Shown here one piece after another: positions 29,409 to 38,563 of a stretch of 64,000 bases of DNA. The notes below the pieces were generated by a model. The model had not been told where the DNA came from, searched no databases, and saw only the letters and a list, made by a program, of their open reading frames with translations. This DNA is from Steroidobacter sp. GTDB lineage: Bacteria > Pseudomonadota > Gammaproteobacteria > Steroidobacterales > Steroidobacteraceae. Every line of letters starts with the position of its first letter. Positions within the stretch are counted from its first letter, which is position 1. The stretch is taken from contig JAICPY010000001.1 of assembly GCA_025929585.1 (NCBI GenBank), positions 93,802-157,801 on the forward strand. Reading direction: 5' to 3'. A program made the translations under genes and the position numbers.

Positions 29409-30884
29409 ATGAAAGATGGCGACTTAGGCTGGCTCGTGCGTGAATTGCGCTCGCTCGCGGGCGACTTGGATGAGCGTGGCCAAGCTCCAATCGTGCTTTC
29501 GATCGATCAAGGCGGCCATGCCAGCCGTGTGATCGCATTCGATCTGCTCGGCAATCACATCGCTGAGAGTTTCACGCCAATCAGCACGTATCGCAGCAGC
29601 GCGGAACGTGTCGAGCACGACGCAAACGAAGTCCTCGACTCGATCAGAACGGCGCTCGAAGACATGGCTCACAGTCTTGGCGAGGACGTACAGCGCGTGC
29701 TTGCAGTGGGACTTGCGACGCAACGATCCAGCATCGTGTGCTGGGATAAGCGAAGCGGTAAACCTTTGTCACCCGTTCTGTCCTGGCAGGACCGCCGCAA
29801 TAGTACGCTCATCAGCAAGCTACGCGTGCATGCCGGACAAATTCGGCAGACCACAGGTCTAGTGCTCTCTCCTCACTACGGCGCAAGCAAAATACGCTGG
29901 TGCCTGGATGAGATCGACGGCGTGCACCAGGCGGGCGAGGCGAAACGATTGTGTTGCGGACCGCTGGCCAGCTATCTCTTGTACTCGTTATTGAACGAGC
30001 GTCCTTTCGTTGTCGATCCTGCCAATGCCTCACGCACTCAGTTGTGGGATGCCCGCAAGCGAAACTGGTCGGAGAATCTGGGTTCGTTATTCGGCGTGCC
30101 CTTGGAGCTGTTGCCCGCCTGCGTGAACACCCGTCATGGTTACGGGCATTTGCCGTTCGCAGGCCGACAGGTTCCGTTGGTGGTGTGCACCGGAGATCAA
30201 TCCGCGGCTCCCTTTGCCTTTGGCTCTTTCGATCGCGCCACGATCTATCTCAACATGGGCACCGGTGCGTTCCTGCAACGCGCGAGCGAAGCCGAAGACA
30301 TGCGCCTGCTGCGCAGCGCGATCTATTCGGATGAGCACCAGCTCATTGCCGTCCAAGAAGGAACGGTAAATGGCGCGAGCAGCGCATTGGACTGGTTGAA
30401 TGAGCGCGTTGGAATCGATACGCATCGAGCTGCGCTCGCGATGGGCCGCACGCAAGCTGCAATGCCGCCGCTGTTCATTAACGGAGTTGGAGGAGTCGGC
30501 TCACCATTCTGGCGAGCCGATCTGGAAAGCCGCTTCCTCGAAGCAGCATCGGAGGCGTTGCAGGTCCAGTCGGTGGTCGAAAGTATTGCGTTCATGATTA
30601 CTCGCAACATCGAGTTGATGCGCAGCGACGGAGCAATTTGTCGGATTCTTGCAAGTGGCGGGCTCGCTGCGAGCGATTATCTATGCGCATGCATCGCATC
30701 GCTCAATGGCATCGAATTACAGCGCTCCAGCGTTCGCGAAGCGACCGCCCTCGGTCTTGCGTTCCTCGTGGCCAATCAGCCGCAAGAGTGGCGACCGCCA
30801 GTGCAGTTCGAACGATTCGCGCCGGAATCGAACGAGCACTTGAGAGCGCGTTACCTGCACTGGTGCGAGGAAATGGGAAGATAG
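29409..30884 (+). CDS. FGGY-family carbohydrate kinase (divergent glycerol-kinase-like)
   Basis: LSIDQGGHASRVIAFD, GLATQRSSIVCWDKRSGKPLSPVLSWQDRR, MGTGAFLQ, GGLAASDYLCA. Confidence 0.85.
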   Translation: MKDGDLGWLVRELRSLAGDLDERGQAPIVLSIDQGGHASRVIAFDLLGNHIAESFTPISTYRSSAERVEHDANEVLDSIRTALEDMAHSLGEDVQRVLAVGLATQRSSIVCWDKRSGKPLSPVLSWQDRRNSTLISKLRVHAGQIRQTTGLVLSPHYGASKIRWCLDEIDGVHQAGEAKRLCCGPLASYLLYSLLNERPFVVDPANASRTQLWDARKRNWSENLGSLFGVPLELLPACVNTRHGYGHLPFAGRQVPLVVCTGDQSAAPFAFGSFDRATIYLNMGTGAFLQRASEAEDMRLLRSAIYSDEHQLIAVQEGTVNGASSALDWLNERVGIDTHRAALAMGRTQAAMPPLFINGVGGVGSPFWRADLESRFLEAASEALQVQSVVESIAFMITRNIELMRSDGAICRILASGGLAASDYLCACIASLNGIELQRSSVREATALGLAFLVANQPQEWRPPVQFERFAPESNEHLRARYLHWCEEMGR

Positions 30885-30967
30885 AAGCAGCAGAAGGATC
30901 TCAAGAAGATCATGGCTGCGATGCTTATCTGAAGATGCCGGCGCTTCAGGTCAGTTACGCGTACGAA

Positions 30968-31445
30968 GAATAATCTCGCAGAGACGCGGCGCGCGGTGTA
31001 AGACGGAGATATCCAATGATCTTGCTTACTCTGCGTTCTCTGCGCCTCGCACACTTCATTTCCTCTTCCACTGCGTCTTCGCTGCGCCCGCTGCGCCGCC
31101 GCGAGAGAATCTTGCTACGGTTGACTGCCATGCAGCGGATGCTGTGACACGAGAACGTGTTGCCCAATCTGCAACAAAATCGCGCTTGATAGCGTGACAA
31201 GAATTTCTCGCAGCGGCGCGGCGGCGCAGCGGTAGAGAGACTAATTCGATTTGTCTTTATCTCCGCGAGCCCTGCGCCTTTGCGAGATTAATCTTCACCC
31301 TTGCTGATCCGACCCATCCCGCCGCGCCGCTGCGCCGCGGCGAGACTTTGATGGCACACGAATCGTTTGGCGCACGACGACGTGGATATCGTGGGCGTTA
31401 CAAGAAGGTTCTCGCAGAGCCGCGGGGGTCGCTGAGGCTCAGAAG
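30968..31445. repeat. cluster of three or more TCTCGCAG...GCGAGA inverted elements
   Basis: 30971-31113, 31197-31347 and a partial element at 31408-31440; each begins (a)caagaa/gaagaa..tctcgcag. Confidence 0.75.
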
Positions 31446-31476
31446 AAAAGAAGGATCAACAACGCGCGCGAAATGA

Positions 31477-32523
31477 CTAAAGCGGCGTAGCCCTCGTTTT
31501 GGTGACTCCCAGGAGCGAGGCGATTTTTCGGTCGGCCCAGCTCTCGCGATTGAAGCCGTCCATGAATCCGCAGTGACCGCCGTTAGGCATCGTGATGACT
31601 TGCAGGTTTGGATTGCGTGCGAGATGCGCTAAGTCCCGAGCAGGAATGATCGGATCGTCGAGCGAGACAAGTACGTCGCTGGGCACCTCGAGATTGGCAA
31701 GGACGTCACCTACGATGGCATAACCTTGAAGATAAGCATCCATGCTGGGGAACTCGCTGTAGTGCTCGATCAACAGTCGCGTCATGCCGCGCAAATCGCG
31801 TTGGGCGAGCACGTTGCGAAAATCATAAAGCTGTGGAAACAATTTCTGCTTCAAGCGTAACGAGCGCTTCCATTTCGCGACGAAGTACTGCCGATAGATG
31901 AATGAACCCGTGTCGAGCACATCCATCGTGCTGTGAGGTCTCAGGACCGGACACACGGCTACAGTTCGGGCGAGCTTTAATTCGGCATGCGTCGCGCGGG
32001 CGGCAACGCGCAGTGCAAAGTTTCCCCCCAAAGAGAAACCCGCGAGAGTGAGGCGCCGATCCGGCCAGAGTTGCTGGATGCGTTGAACGGCGCCGACTAC
32101 TTCGTCCAAGCGGCACGAGTGAAAGATCTCAGGGTTCAGATGATGGCTTGCTCCATGATCGCGAAAGTTCAAGCGGAACACATCGCAGCCCTGCTCGTAC
32201 AAGTAGGCGCCGAGCGATAGCACATACAGCGAGTCGGCACTGCCTTCCCATCCGTGAAGTAGCACGACCAAGTCACGAGCCTGATGGGACTCGGGTTGTT
32301 TCGAATGATGCCCCAGCAGACGCACTCCGTCCCCGCAGTCGAGAATGTGTGTCTCCGTCGCCTGCAGCAACTTGCGCGCACGGCGCGCGAGCAAGGGCCG
32401 GCGCAATTTCAAGCTCGGCAGGATGGATTGCAGGTGCGCGTTCGCGAGCCAACGCGGCGGCGTGAAGTGCGTGGCGGCCTGCACCAAAGTGGCCGCGGAA
32501 GTGAGCAGCGTCCGATCGCTCAT
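31477..32523 (-). CDS. YheT-family alpha/beta hydrolase
   Basis: WLANAHLQSILPSL, LVVLLHGWEGSADSLY, NFRDHGASHHLN, GFSLGGNFALR. Confidence 0.9.
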   Translation of the reverse strand: MSDRTLLTSAATLVQAATHFTPPRWLANAHLQSILPSLKLRRPLLARRARKLLQATETHILDCGDGVRLLGHHSKQPESHQARDLVVLLHGWEGSADSLYVLSLGAYLYEQGCDVFRLNFRDHGASHHLNPEIFHSCRLDEVVGAVQRIQQLWPDRRLTLAGFSLGGNFALRVAARATHAELKLARTVAVCPVLRPHSTMDVLDTGSFIYRQYFVAKWKRSLRLKQKLFPQLYDFRNVLAQRDLRGMTRLLIEHYSEFPSMDAYLQGYAIVGDVLANLEVPSDVLVSLDDPIIPARDLAHLARNPNLQVITMPNGGHCGFMDGFNRESWADRKIASLLGVTKTRATPL

Positions 32524-33578
32524 GGTTCGATGCGTATCGTCGAACAGTTCGGTAAAGTCGAGATGAAATCCGATCCGACCAACATTGTGGGCGTCATGTA
32601 ACCCGCGCGTTGTGGATCGGCGAGTAGGTCCTGAAGAATACCAAGGGCCGAAGTCACCGTGAGCGCGTATCCGTTAGGAGTGCGCAGGCGAGCGGTCTTG
32701 ATCTCACCGGCCGCGTTGCGCGCCTCGCCCCAAACATAACTAGGGTTACTCTCACGTTGGGTCCGATCCGGCGGTTGCAAGCGCCGCTCGATGCGGTTTT
32801 GCAAAAAGCGCTGGATCGGACGCTGACGCAGCAGTGGACGCAACCAGTTCATTCGCCGAAGTCTCTTCAAGCCACCGGAGGAGGTGGCGCTGAATACTTG
32901 GATATTCGGAATGCCGGTCGAATAAAAAGCGGTACTTACATCTCCCCAAGGAATTCCAACTGCCAGGCGCTCACCATTACCGAAATCGATACGACGCGTG
33001 CTCGAGCCGAGCGGCACGCTTACGATCTTGCCGTTGCGCCGCAGCTTCGATCCTTCGCCCATGGATTCGACGGCTGTTTTCGCTGTCCCCTTGCTAAACC
33101 CGGATCGGCTGTCGAAGCCGAGCGAAAGCTCGATGGCATCGGGTAGCGCGAGCTTGAGCTTCACGGCGACGCTATCGGTCGGCAGCACGTCGAATCCGAC
33201 ACCCGGACACAGCACGACGCCTGCTCGGCGTGCTTTGTCATCAACGCTGTGCGCCAGCTCGAATACGTCTATCTCCCCCGTGATGTCCAGATAGTGAACG
33301 CGCGTCACGAGACACGCCTGCATGATCGAGCGGGCAGTCAGCGAGAACGGTCCGGCGCAGTTGAGTACGGCGACACTGTCTTGTAACGCCGAGACCAGCG
33401 AAGTGTGGTCATCGACGCTGAATATCGCACTTGGGCAGCCGAGCTCAGCCGCGAGTCTGGAAATCTTTTGATGCGATCGACCAGCGAGAACGACTTGCAT
33501 TCCACGCTTGACCGCTTCGCGAGCGATCAGCTCGCCGGTGTAGCCGCTCGCACCATACAGAAGCCATTTGCCCGTCAT
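32520..33578 (-). CDS. saccharopine dehydrogenase-like / trans-acting enoyl reductase family protein
   Basis: WLLYGASGYTGELIAREAVKRGMQVVLAGR; CAGPFSLTA; HYLDITGEIDVFE; 4-bp overlap with downstream gene. Confidence 0.88.
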   Translation of the reverse strand: MTGKWLLYGASGYTGELIAREAVKRGMQVVLAGRSHQKISRLAAELGCPSAIFSVDDHTSLVSALQDSVAVLNCAGPFSLTARSIMQACLVTRVHYLDITGEIDVFELAHSVDDKARRAGVVLCPGVGFDVLPTDSVAVKLKLALPDAIELSLGFDSRSGFSKGTAKTAVESMGEGSKLRRNGKIVSVPLGSSTRRIDFGNGERLAVGIPWGDVSTAFYSTGIPNIQVFSATSSGGLKRLRRMNWLRPLLRQRPIQRFLQNRIERRLQPPDRTQRESNPSYVWGEARNAAGEIKTARLRTPNGYALTVTSALGILQDLLADPQRAGYMTPTMLVGSDFISTLPNCSTIRIEP

Positions 33579-33665
33579 GGTGAGACGCTGCCGATGTGAA
33601 GAACGAATGTTGTCGAATAAAAGACAGGTGCGCGCGATAGCATCGTATCCGGCGTCCTCACGCGG

Positions 33666-35000
33666 TCACTCCGTTACCTCACTAGGCTCGGCAATGAACT
33701 CGACGCGATTATTTGCAATCGCTGCCTTGTTCCATTCGCCCGCGGTCAGCTTGTCTTGGTTCGCATTCGGATACGGGACGATTGGCTTGCGTCCGAGATG
33801 ATGAACCTCGACGCTGATGAAATCGGGTGAATCGCTGCGCAGCGATGAAAGCAGATTGGCGAACGCGAGCGACTGGCGTTGCGCAACCGTCATGTTCTCA
33901 TCGAGAGGATTGCCGACGACATCGCAGCGTTTGAAGAGCAGATCATCTGCAGCGAGCGAGTAACCTTCGAAGCCGTTGCCGGTGAGACAGAACTCACCTG
34001 AGTAAGCGTTTACACGAATCTTGCCTTTGAAGTTGTCTGCTTTGAGATCCGTGATCAATTCACGCAAGCGTTCCACCCTCGAGCCGGCCAACGGCACTTC
34101 ACCATAGGGCACGGGTTCGGGTTGGATGGCAGTTGCGGCGGCTTGGCGTGCGGCCACCGCCTGGCTCGCAGCTGCCTCTTTCGCGGCCTGACGCAGGCTC
34201 GTGAGCTCCACCTGCTGATCGTTGATGATCGTCGACAAGCGCGCATTCGCCTGCATGATCTGTCGCGTCGACTCGAGCGTGCGGGTGTACAGCACGGCGA
34301 GCACGAGCGTCGCGAGCAATGCCAGTCCCGCAACCGCCGCCGCCAAGGGCCACCGGCGGCTCGGTGTCGGCTCGGGCTCCAGAATGACCGCAGGCTCCGG
34401 CGCAGGCGTCTGAGTATGTGGCTTGGCTTCATTGGCCATGCGACGCGCGAAGGAATCGAGACTCGCCAGCACGAACCTCCGCATTTCGGAGCTGTGCTCA
34501 TGCAGAATTGGCCCAATGGCGTTGCGTACTGCGGTCTCCACTTCGCCGACGTGGGGTCGCCGTGGCACTTCAACCTCGACGGTCGGGCCGAGATCGTCAT
34601 TTGCCGCAGCCACCCGCCCTTCACGACGCTCGGGAAGCAGCCGCAACTGGTAGAGCACCTTGGAAACATCGGCTTGTTTGACCGTTTTCGGCAACACGCC
34701 CACCGCTCCCAATGCTCTCGCCTGACTCAAATACAGGTCGCCTTCCTGAGAGGTGTACATCACGACCGGAATCGTCGCAGTGTCCGGATTGCCCTTGATT
34801 GCCTGGACAGCTTGGAATCCGTCCATCCCCGGCATCAAGTGGTCCATGAAGATCACGTCAGGCCGTGCCTGTCGCAAGTACTCGAGTCCTTGTTCTGCGG
34901 ACTCGGAGGAGTCGACCAACAGCCCATACCCTTCCAACATGCGTCCGAGAATGACTCGAGCCGAGCGAGAGTCGTCGACGATGAGAGCGCGCTTGGCCAT
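33666..35000 (-). CDS. response-regulator receiver domain fused to a TM segment and a C-terminal extracytoplasmic domain
   Basis: REC: LIVDDSRSARVILGRMLEGYG, DVIFMDHLMPGMDG, PVVMYTS; TM: WPLAAAVAGLALLATLVLAVLY; 200+ aa C-terminal part ending NRVEFIAEP. Confidence 0.8.
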   Translation of the reverse strand: MAKRALIVDDSRSARVILGRMLEGYGLLVDSSESAEQGLEYLRQARPDVIFMDHLMPGMDGFQAVQAIKGNPDTATIPVVMYTSQEGDLYLSQARALGAVGVLPKTVKQADVSKVLYQLRLLPERREGRVAAANDDLGPTVEVEVPRRPHVGEVETAVRNAIGPILHEHSSEMRRFVLASLDSFARRMANEAKPHTQTPAPEPAVILEPEPTPSRRWPLAAAVAGLALLATLVLAVLYTRTLESTRQIMQANARLSTIINDQQVELTSLRQAAKEAAASQAVAARQAAATAIQPEPVPYGEVPLAGSRVERLRELITDLKADNFKGKIRVNAYSGEFCLTGNGFEGYSLAADDLLFKRCDVVGNPLDENMTVAQRQSLAFANLLSSLRSDSPDFISVEVHHLGRKPIVPYPNANQDKLTAGEWNKAAIANNRVEFIAEPSEVTE

Positions 35001-35012
35001 TGATACGGAGGA

Positions 35013-35205
35013 AGGGGATAGGGGATAGGGGATAGGGGATAGTCAGAGCAACTTTCTTGAGAGCGTGCAGGACTATCAATCTACTTAGGTGCGCTTAGGG
35101 TAAGCGTTACGCGGTCGCGCCTCAACGGCCTTGTCTTACTATCCGCTATCCGCCATCCCCTATCGCCTTCAGTCCGATAGTCACTATCCGCTATCCGCGG
35201 ACGCG
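35013..35205. repeat. word-repeat inverted element, GGGGATA family
   Basis: (GGGGATA)x4 at 35014-35041; right arms actatccgctatccgccatcccctatcg and cactatccgctatccgcgg. Confidence 0.8.
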
Positions 35206-35417
35206 ATGTGCGAGCGTATTCTGCGGGGCACTAGCAAGCTGTTGAAAAACGTTTCGACCGGCCTGTTAGACCAGGACAGGGATGGCCCGGCGAAATGATG
35301 CACATTACTCGATGTGCCTGATTTCGGGAGCGCGGCGACAACCACGTTTTTCGCGAGCGACGTCGAAAAACGGCAGGGAATAGGCTTTCAACATCTGCTA
35401 GGGGGAGGGCCACTCCA

Positions 35418-37463
35418 ATGGCGCATTCGACCGCCGATATTCGCAACATCGCCTTGGTTGGCCCCGCGGGCGCCGGCAAGACTTGGCTGACCGAGGCTTT
35501 ACTGGCCGAAAGCGGTGCGATTCGCGCACGTGGGAGTTTGGAACGGGGCACGACGGTTTGTGACTTCGATCCCCAGGAGAAGGCCTTGCAGCACTCGCTG
35601 GACGCCGCGGTCGTCAATTTTCAGCTGCAAGACTGCCACATCAATCTGATCGATACGCCGGGAACCGCCGATTTCATTGGCCGCGCGCTGACGATGCTCG
35701 AAGCAGTCGAAACCGCTGCAGTGGTCGTGAGCGCGGTGACAGGCATCGAGCCTGTCAGTCAACGCATGATGGACTTCGCGCGGGATCGCGAGCTTTGCCG
35801 TTTGCTTATTATCAACAAGATCGATTCCCGCGACGCCCAGCCCGAAAGGGTGCTTGCGGAGCTTCGCGAAACCTTCGGCAAGGAATGTTTGCCGTTGAAC
35901 CTGCCGAGCGCCGACGGGAGCGGTGTGGTCGATTGCTTTTTCTCGCATGGAACAGCGAAACCCTTGTTCGGTTCAGTCGAGAGCGCTCATACGCAGATCA
36001 TCGATCAGGTCGTAGAGGTCGATGAAAAACTCATGTCGCTCTATTTGGAACAGGGCGAGGAATTGACGCCCGAGCAACTGCACGATCCGTTCGAGCAGGC
36101 TCTGCGCGAAGGGCATCTGGTTCCAGTGTGTTTCGTATCGGCAGAAAGCGGGGCAGGCGTGAAAGAGCTATTGCAGATTTTCGCGCGGCTCATGCCAAGT
36201 CCGCTCGAAGGCAATCCTCCGCCGTTCATGAAGGGAGAAGGTCCGAATGCGCAGCGCGTGCGGGTAACCAGCGATCCGCAAAGCCATGTCATCGCGCACG
36301 TGTTCAAGGTCAACATCGATCCGTTCGTCGGCAGGCTCGGTATCGTACGAGTTCATCAAGGCACCTTGCGTTCCGGCGCGCAGCTATTCGTCGGCGATGC
36401 GCGTAAGCCGATCAAAGTGGCGCATCTGTATCGCCTGCAAGGTAAGGATCATGTCGAGATTCCGCGAGCTATCCCAGGCGATATCTGCGCGATCCCAAAA
36501 GTCGAGGAGCTGCACGTCGATGCGGTACTTCACGATTCACATGACGAAGATCAGTACCACTTGCGCTCCATTAGCTTTCCGCCTGCGATGGCGGGATTGG
36601 CGATCGAACCGGAACGCCGCGGAGAAGAACAGAAACTTTCGGACGCTCTGCACAAGTTGATGGCCGAGGATCCCTGTGTGCGAGTCGAGCACCACGCGAG
36701 CGCCAACGAAACGATCTTGTATGGGATGGGAGATCTGCATCTTCGCATCCTGCTCGAGCGCATGGGGGAGCGCTATGGGGTTCGCTGTAAGACTCACCCG
36801 CCGAGCATTCCGTATCGCGAAACGGTCACACGTCCTGCTGAAGGTCATCATCGACACAAGAAGCAGACCGGGGGTGCTGGCCAATTCGGCGAGGTGTTTC
36901 TACGCGTCGAGCCGCTCGAGCGCGGTGCAGGATTCGAGTTCGTCGATGAAGTCGTCGGCGGCGCAATTCCCTCTCAATACATTCCGGCAGTAGAGAAGGG
37001 TGTGCGACAAGTGCTCGAGGAAGGCGTGATTGGCGGATTCGGGTTGCAAGATGTACGCGCCATTGTCTATGACGGGAAGCATCATTCGGTCGACTCCAAA
37101 GAAGTCGCGTTCGTGGCAGCAGGCCGGCGCGCGTTTCAGAATGCGATCCGCGACGCTGCGCCCATCTTGATCGAACCGATCGTCAAGATCGAAGTGACTG
37201 CGCCGAGTGCCTCAACCGGCGATATCACCGGGGATCTGGCCACTCGCCGCGGCCGAGTGAGCGGCAGCCATGCGCTCGCAGGTCACCGTACTCGCATCTC
37301 AGCGCTCGTGCCTTTAGCCGAGCTGCACGACTATCAATCGCGCCTCAAATCGCTCACCGGTGGTGAAGGCGCCTATTCGATGGAGTTCAGCCACTACGAT
37401 CCTGTACCGCCGAAAAAGCAGCAAGAACTGATGAATGCGTATAAGAGGGTGGAGGAAGAATGA
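35418..37463 (+). CDS. elongation factor G-like GTPase (EF-G paralogue)
   Basis: GPAGAGKTWL, LIDTPGTADF, INKID; domain IV/V: ETVTRPAEGHHRHKKQTGGAGQFGEVFLRVEP; IEVTAPSASTGDITGDLATRRGRV. Confidence 0.9.
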   Translation: MAHSTADIRNIALVGPAGAGKTWLTEALLAESGAIRARGSLERGTTVCDFDPQEKALQHSLDAAVVNFQLQDCHINLIDTPGTADFIGRALTMLEAVETAAVVVSAVTGIEPVSQRMMDFARDRELCRLLIINKIDSRDAQPERVLAELRETFGKECLPLNLPSADGSGVVDCFFSHGTAKPLFGSVESAHTQIIDQVVEVDEKLMSLYLEQGEELTPEQLHDPFEQALREGHLVPVCFVSAESGAGVKELLQIFARLMPSPLEGNPPPFMKGEGPNAQRVRVTSDPQSHVIAHVFKVNIDPFVGRLGIVRVHQGTLRSGAQLFVGDARKPIKVAHLYRLQGKDHVEIPRAIPGDICAIPKVEELHVDAVLHDSHDEDQYHLRSISFPPAMAGLAIEPERRGEEQKLSDALHKLMAEDPCVRVEHHASANETILYGMGDLHLRILLERMGERYGVRCKTHPPSIPYRETVTRPAEGHHRHKKQTGGAGQFGEVFLRVEPLERGAGFEFVDEVVGGAIPSQYIPAVEKGVRQVLEEGVIGGFGLQDVRAIVYDGKHHSVDSKEVAFVAAGRRAFQNAIRDAAPILIEPIVKIEVTAPSASTGDITGDLATRRGRVSGSHALAGHRTRISALVPLAELHDYQSRLKSLTGGEGAYSMEFSHYDPVPPKKQQELMNAYKRVEEE

Positions 37464-37465
37464 AT

Positions 37466-37515
37466 GGTTGACGGTCGGAAGAATAGTTGACGGTTGACGG
37501 TTGGCAGTTGACGGC
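37466..37515. repeat. GTTGACG word repeats
   Basis: ggttgacggtcggaagaatagttgacggttgacggttggcagttgacgg. Confidence 0.7.
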
Positions 37516-37541
37516 CAGAACGCAGAGCGCACACCTTTTTG

Positions 37542-37604
37542 CTGTCACCTGTCACCTGTCACCTGTCACCTGTCACCTGTCACCTGTCACCTGTCACCTG
37601 TCAC
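37542..37604. repeat. nine perfect tandem copies of the heptamer CTGTCAC
   Basis: 63 bp uninterrupted (CTGTCAC)9, counted directly. Confidence 0.95.
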
Positions 37605-37611
37605 CCGCCGA

Positions 37612-38445
37612 TCACCCTGAGCGCGCCGAAGGGCTCTTCCTAAATTTGTATATCACTCGATCCGTCTTGTGACGCACAGTCGTATCGAATACGCCCATTG
37701 AGTGATCGTCGTTCGGGTTGCGCAGCGCTTCGCTCTGAGTTTCGAAAACGAAGCCGGCGGCTTCAAAGTCGCGCTTGATCACTTCTGGATCGATGCGATG
37801 CAGAGCGTCGACGGAAACGGCGGGATCACTGCCGGCATTCGCGACATGATCGACAACGACTACGACCGCACCGGGCTTCAGCGCCCCTGCAAGTTTTTGC
37901 AGCGCGATCTTCGGATCGGTCGTTGGCCAGCTGCCGTCTTTCGAACGCCAGTGCAAATCGTGATAGGCATTCACGAACAACGCGGCATCGATGCTTTGGG
38001 GCTCGACCGGCAGATCTTCAGGCGCAGCAGTCAACTGGGCGACATTGGGCAATCGATTGTTGCCGTATCGTTGGCTCGGTTTGTCCGCCGCATACTTCAA
38101 ATAAGACTCGTTGTTGTACGCGATGACTTGCCCTTCCGGTCCGACGAGGCGCGATAGCAATTCGGTGTAATAACCGCCGCCCGCGAAATAGTCGAGCACG
38201 CGCATGCCGGGGCGAACTTCGAGCAGCGTCAGGATCTCGTTTGGCTTGCGCCAGGCATCGTCGATGGCGTCGCCCTCGAGCCGCTGGGGATCATTCAGTG
38301 CCGCGGCAAACGGTGAATTGTCTGCCGTGGACTCAGCCGCGCTTGATGGCGCTGCCGCGGACGGTGTCGACGCGGAATCGTTGTCTCGATCGCCGCAACC
38401 CATGAGCAGAAGCGCGATCAATCCTGTTTGGAGCCACCGGTGCAT
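37612..38445 (-). CDS. predicted exported/lipoprotein class I SAM-dependent methyltransferase
   Basis: Lipobox LLLMGCGD; VRPGMRVLDYFAGGGYYTELLSRLVGPEGQVIAYN; DHVANAGSD. Confidence 0.85.
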   Translation of the reverse strand: MHRWLQTGLIALLLMGCGDRDNDSASTPSAAAPSSAAESTADNSPFAAALNDPQRLEGDAIDDAWRKPNEILTLLEVRPGMRVLDYFAGGGYYTELLSRLVGPEGQVIAYNNESYLKYAADKPSQRYGNNRLPNVAQLTAAPEDLPVEPQSIDAALFVNAYHDLHWRSKDGSWPTTDPKIALQKLAGALKPGAVVVVVDHVANAGSDPAVSVDALHRIDPEVIKRDFEAAGFVFETQSEALRNPNDDHSMGVFDTTVRHKTDRVIYKFRKSPSARSG

Positions 38446-38563
38446 CGAATCCTCCCTCGCGTAAACCGCCGTGGAAGTGCATGTATAAGCAATCGCCTAA
38501 CGCGATGCAAAGATTTGCATACGGCGACACCCTCAAACTGTACGTGGAAGGATGTCGTGCGGC

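Noticed and set aside
34122-35003. 293-aa + strand ORF opposite the REC-TM gene
   Set aside because: Shadow ORF; Arg/His/Cys-rich; opposite strand has clear receiver domain.
37542-37604. Possible CRISPR-like array
   Set aside because: Uninterrupted 7-bp tandem repeat without spacers; no cas genes in the window.
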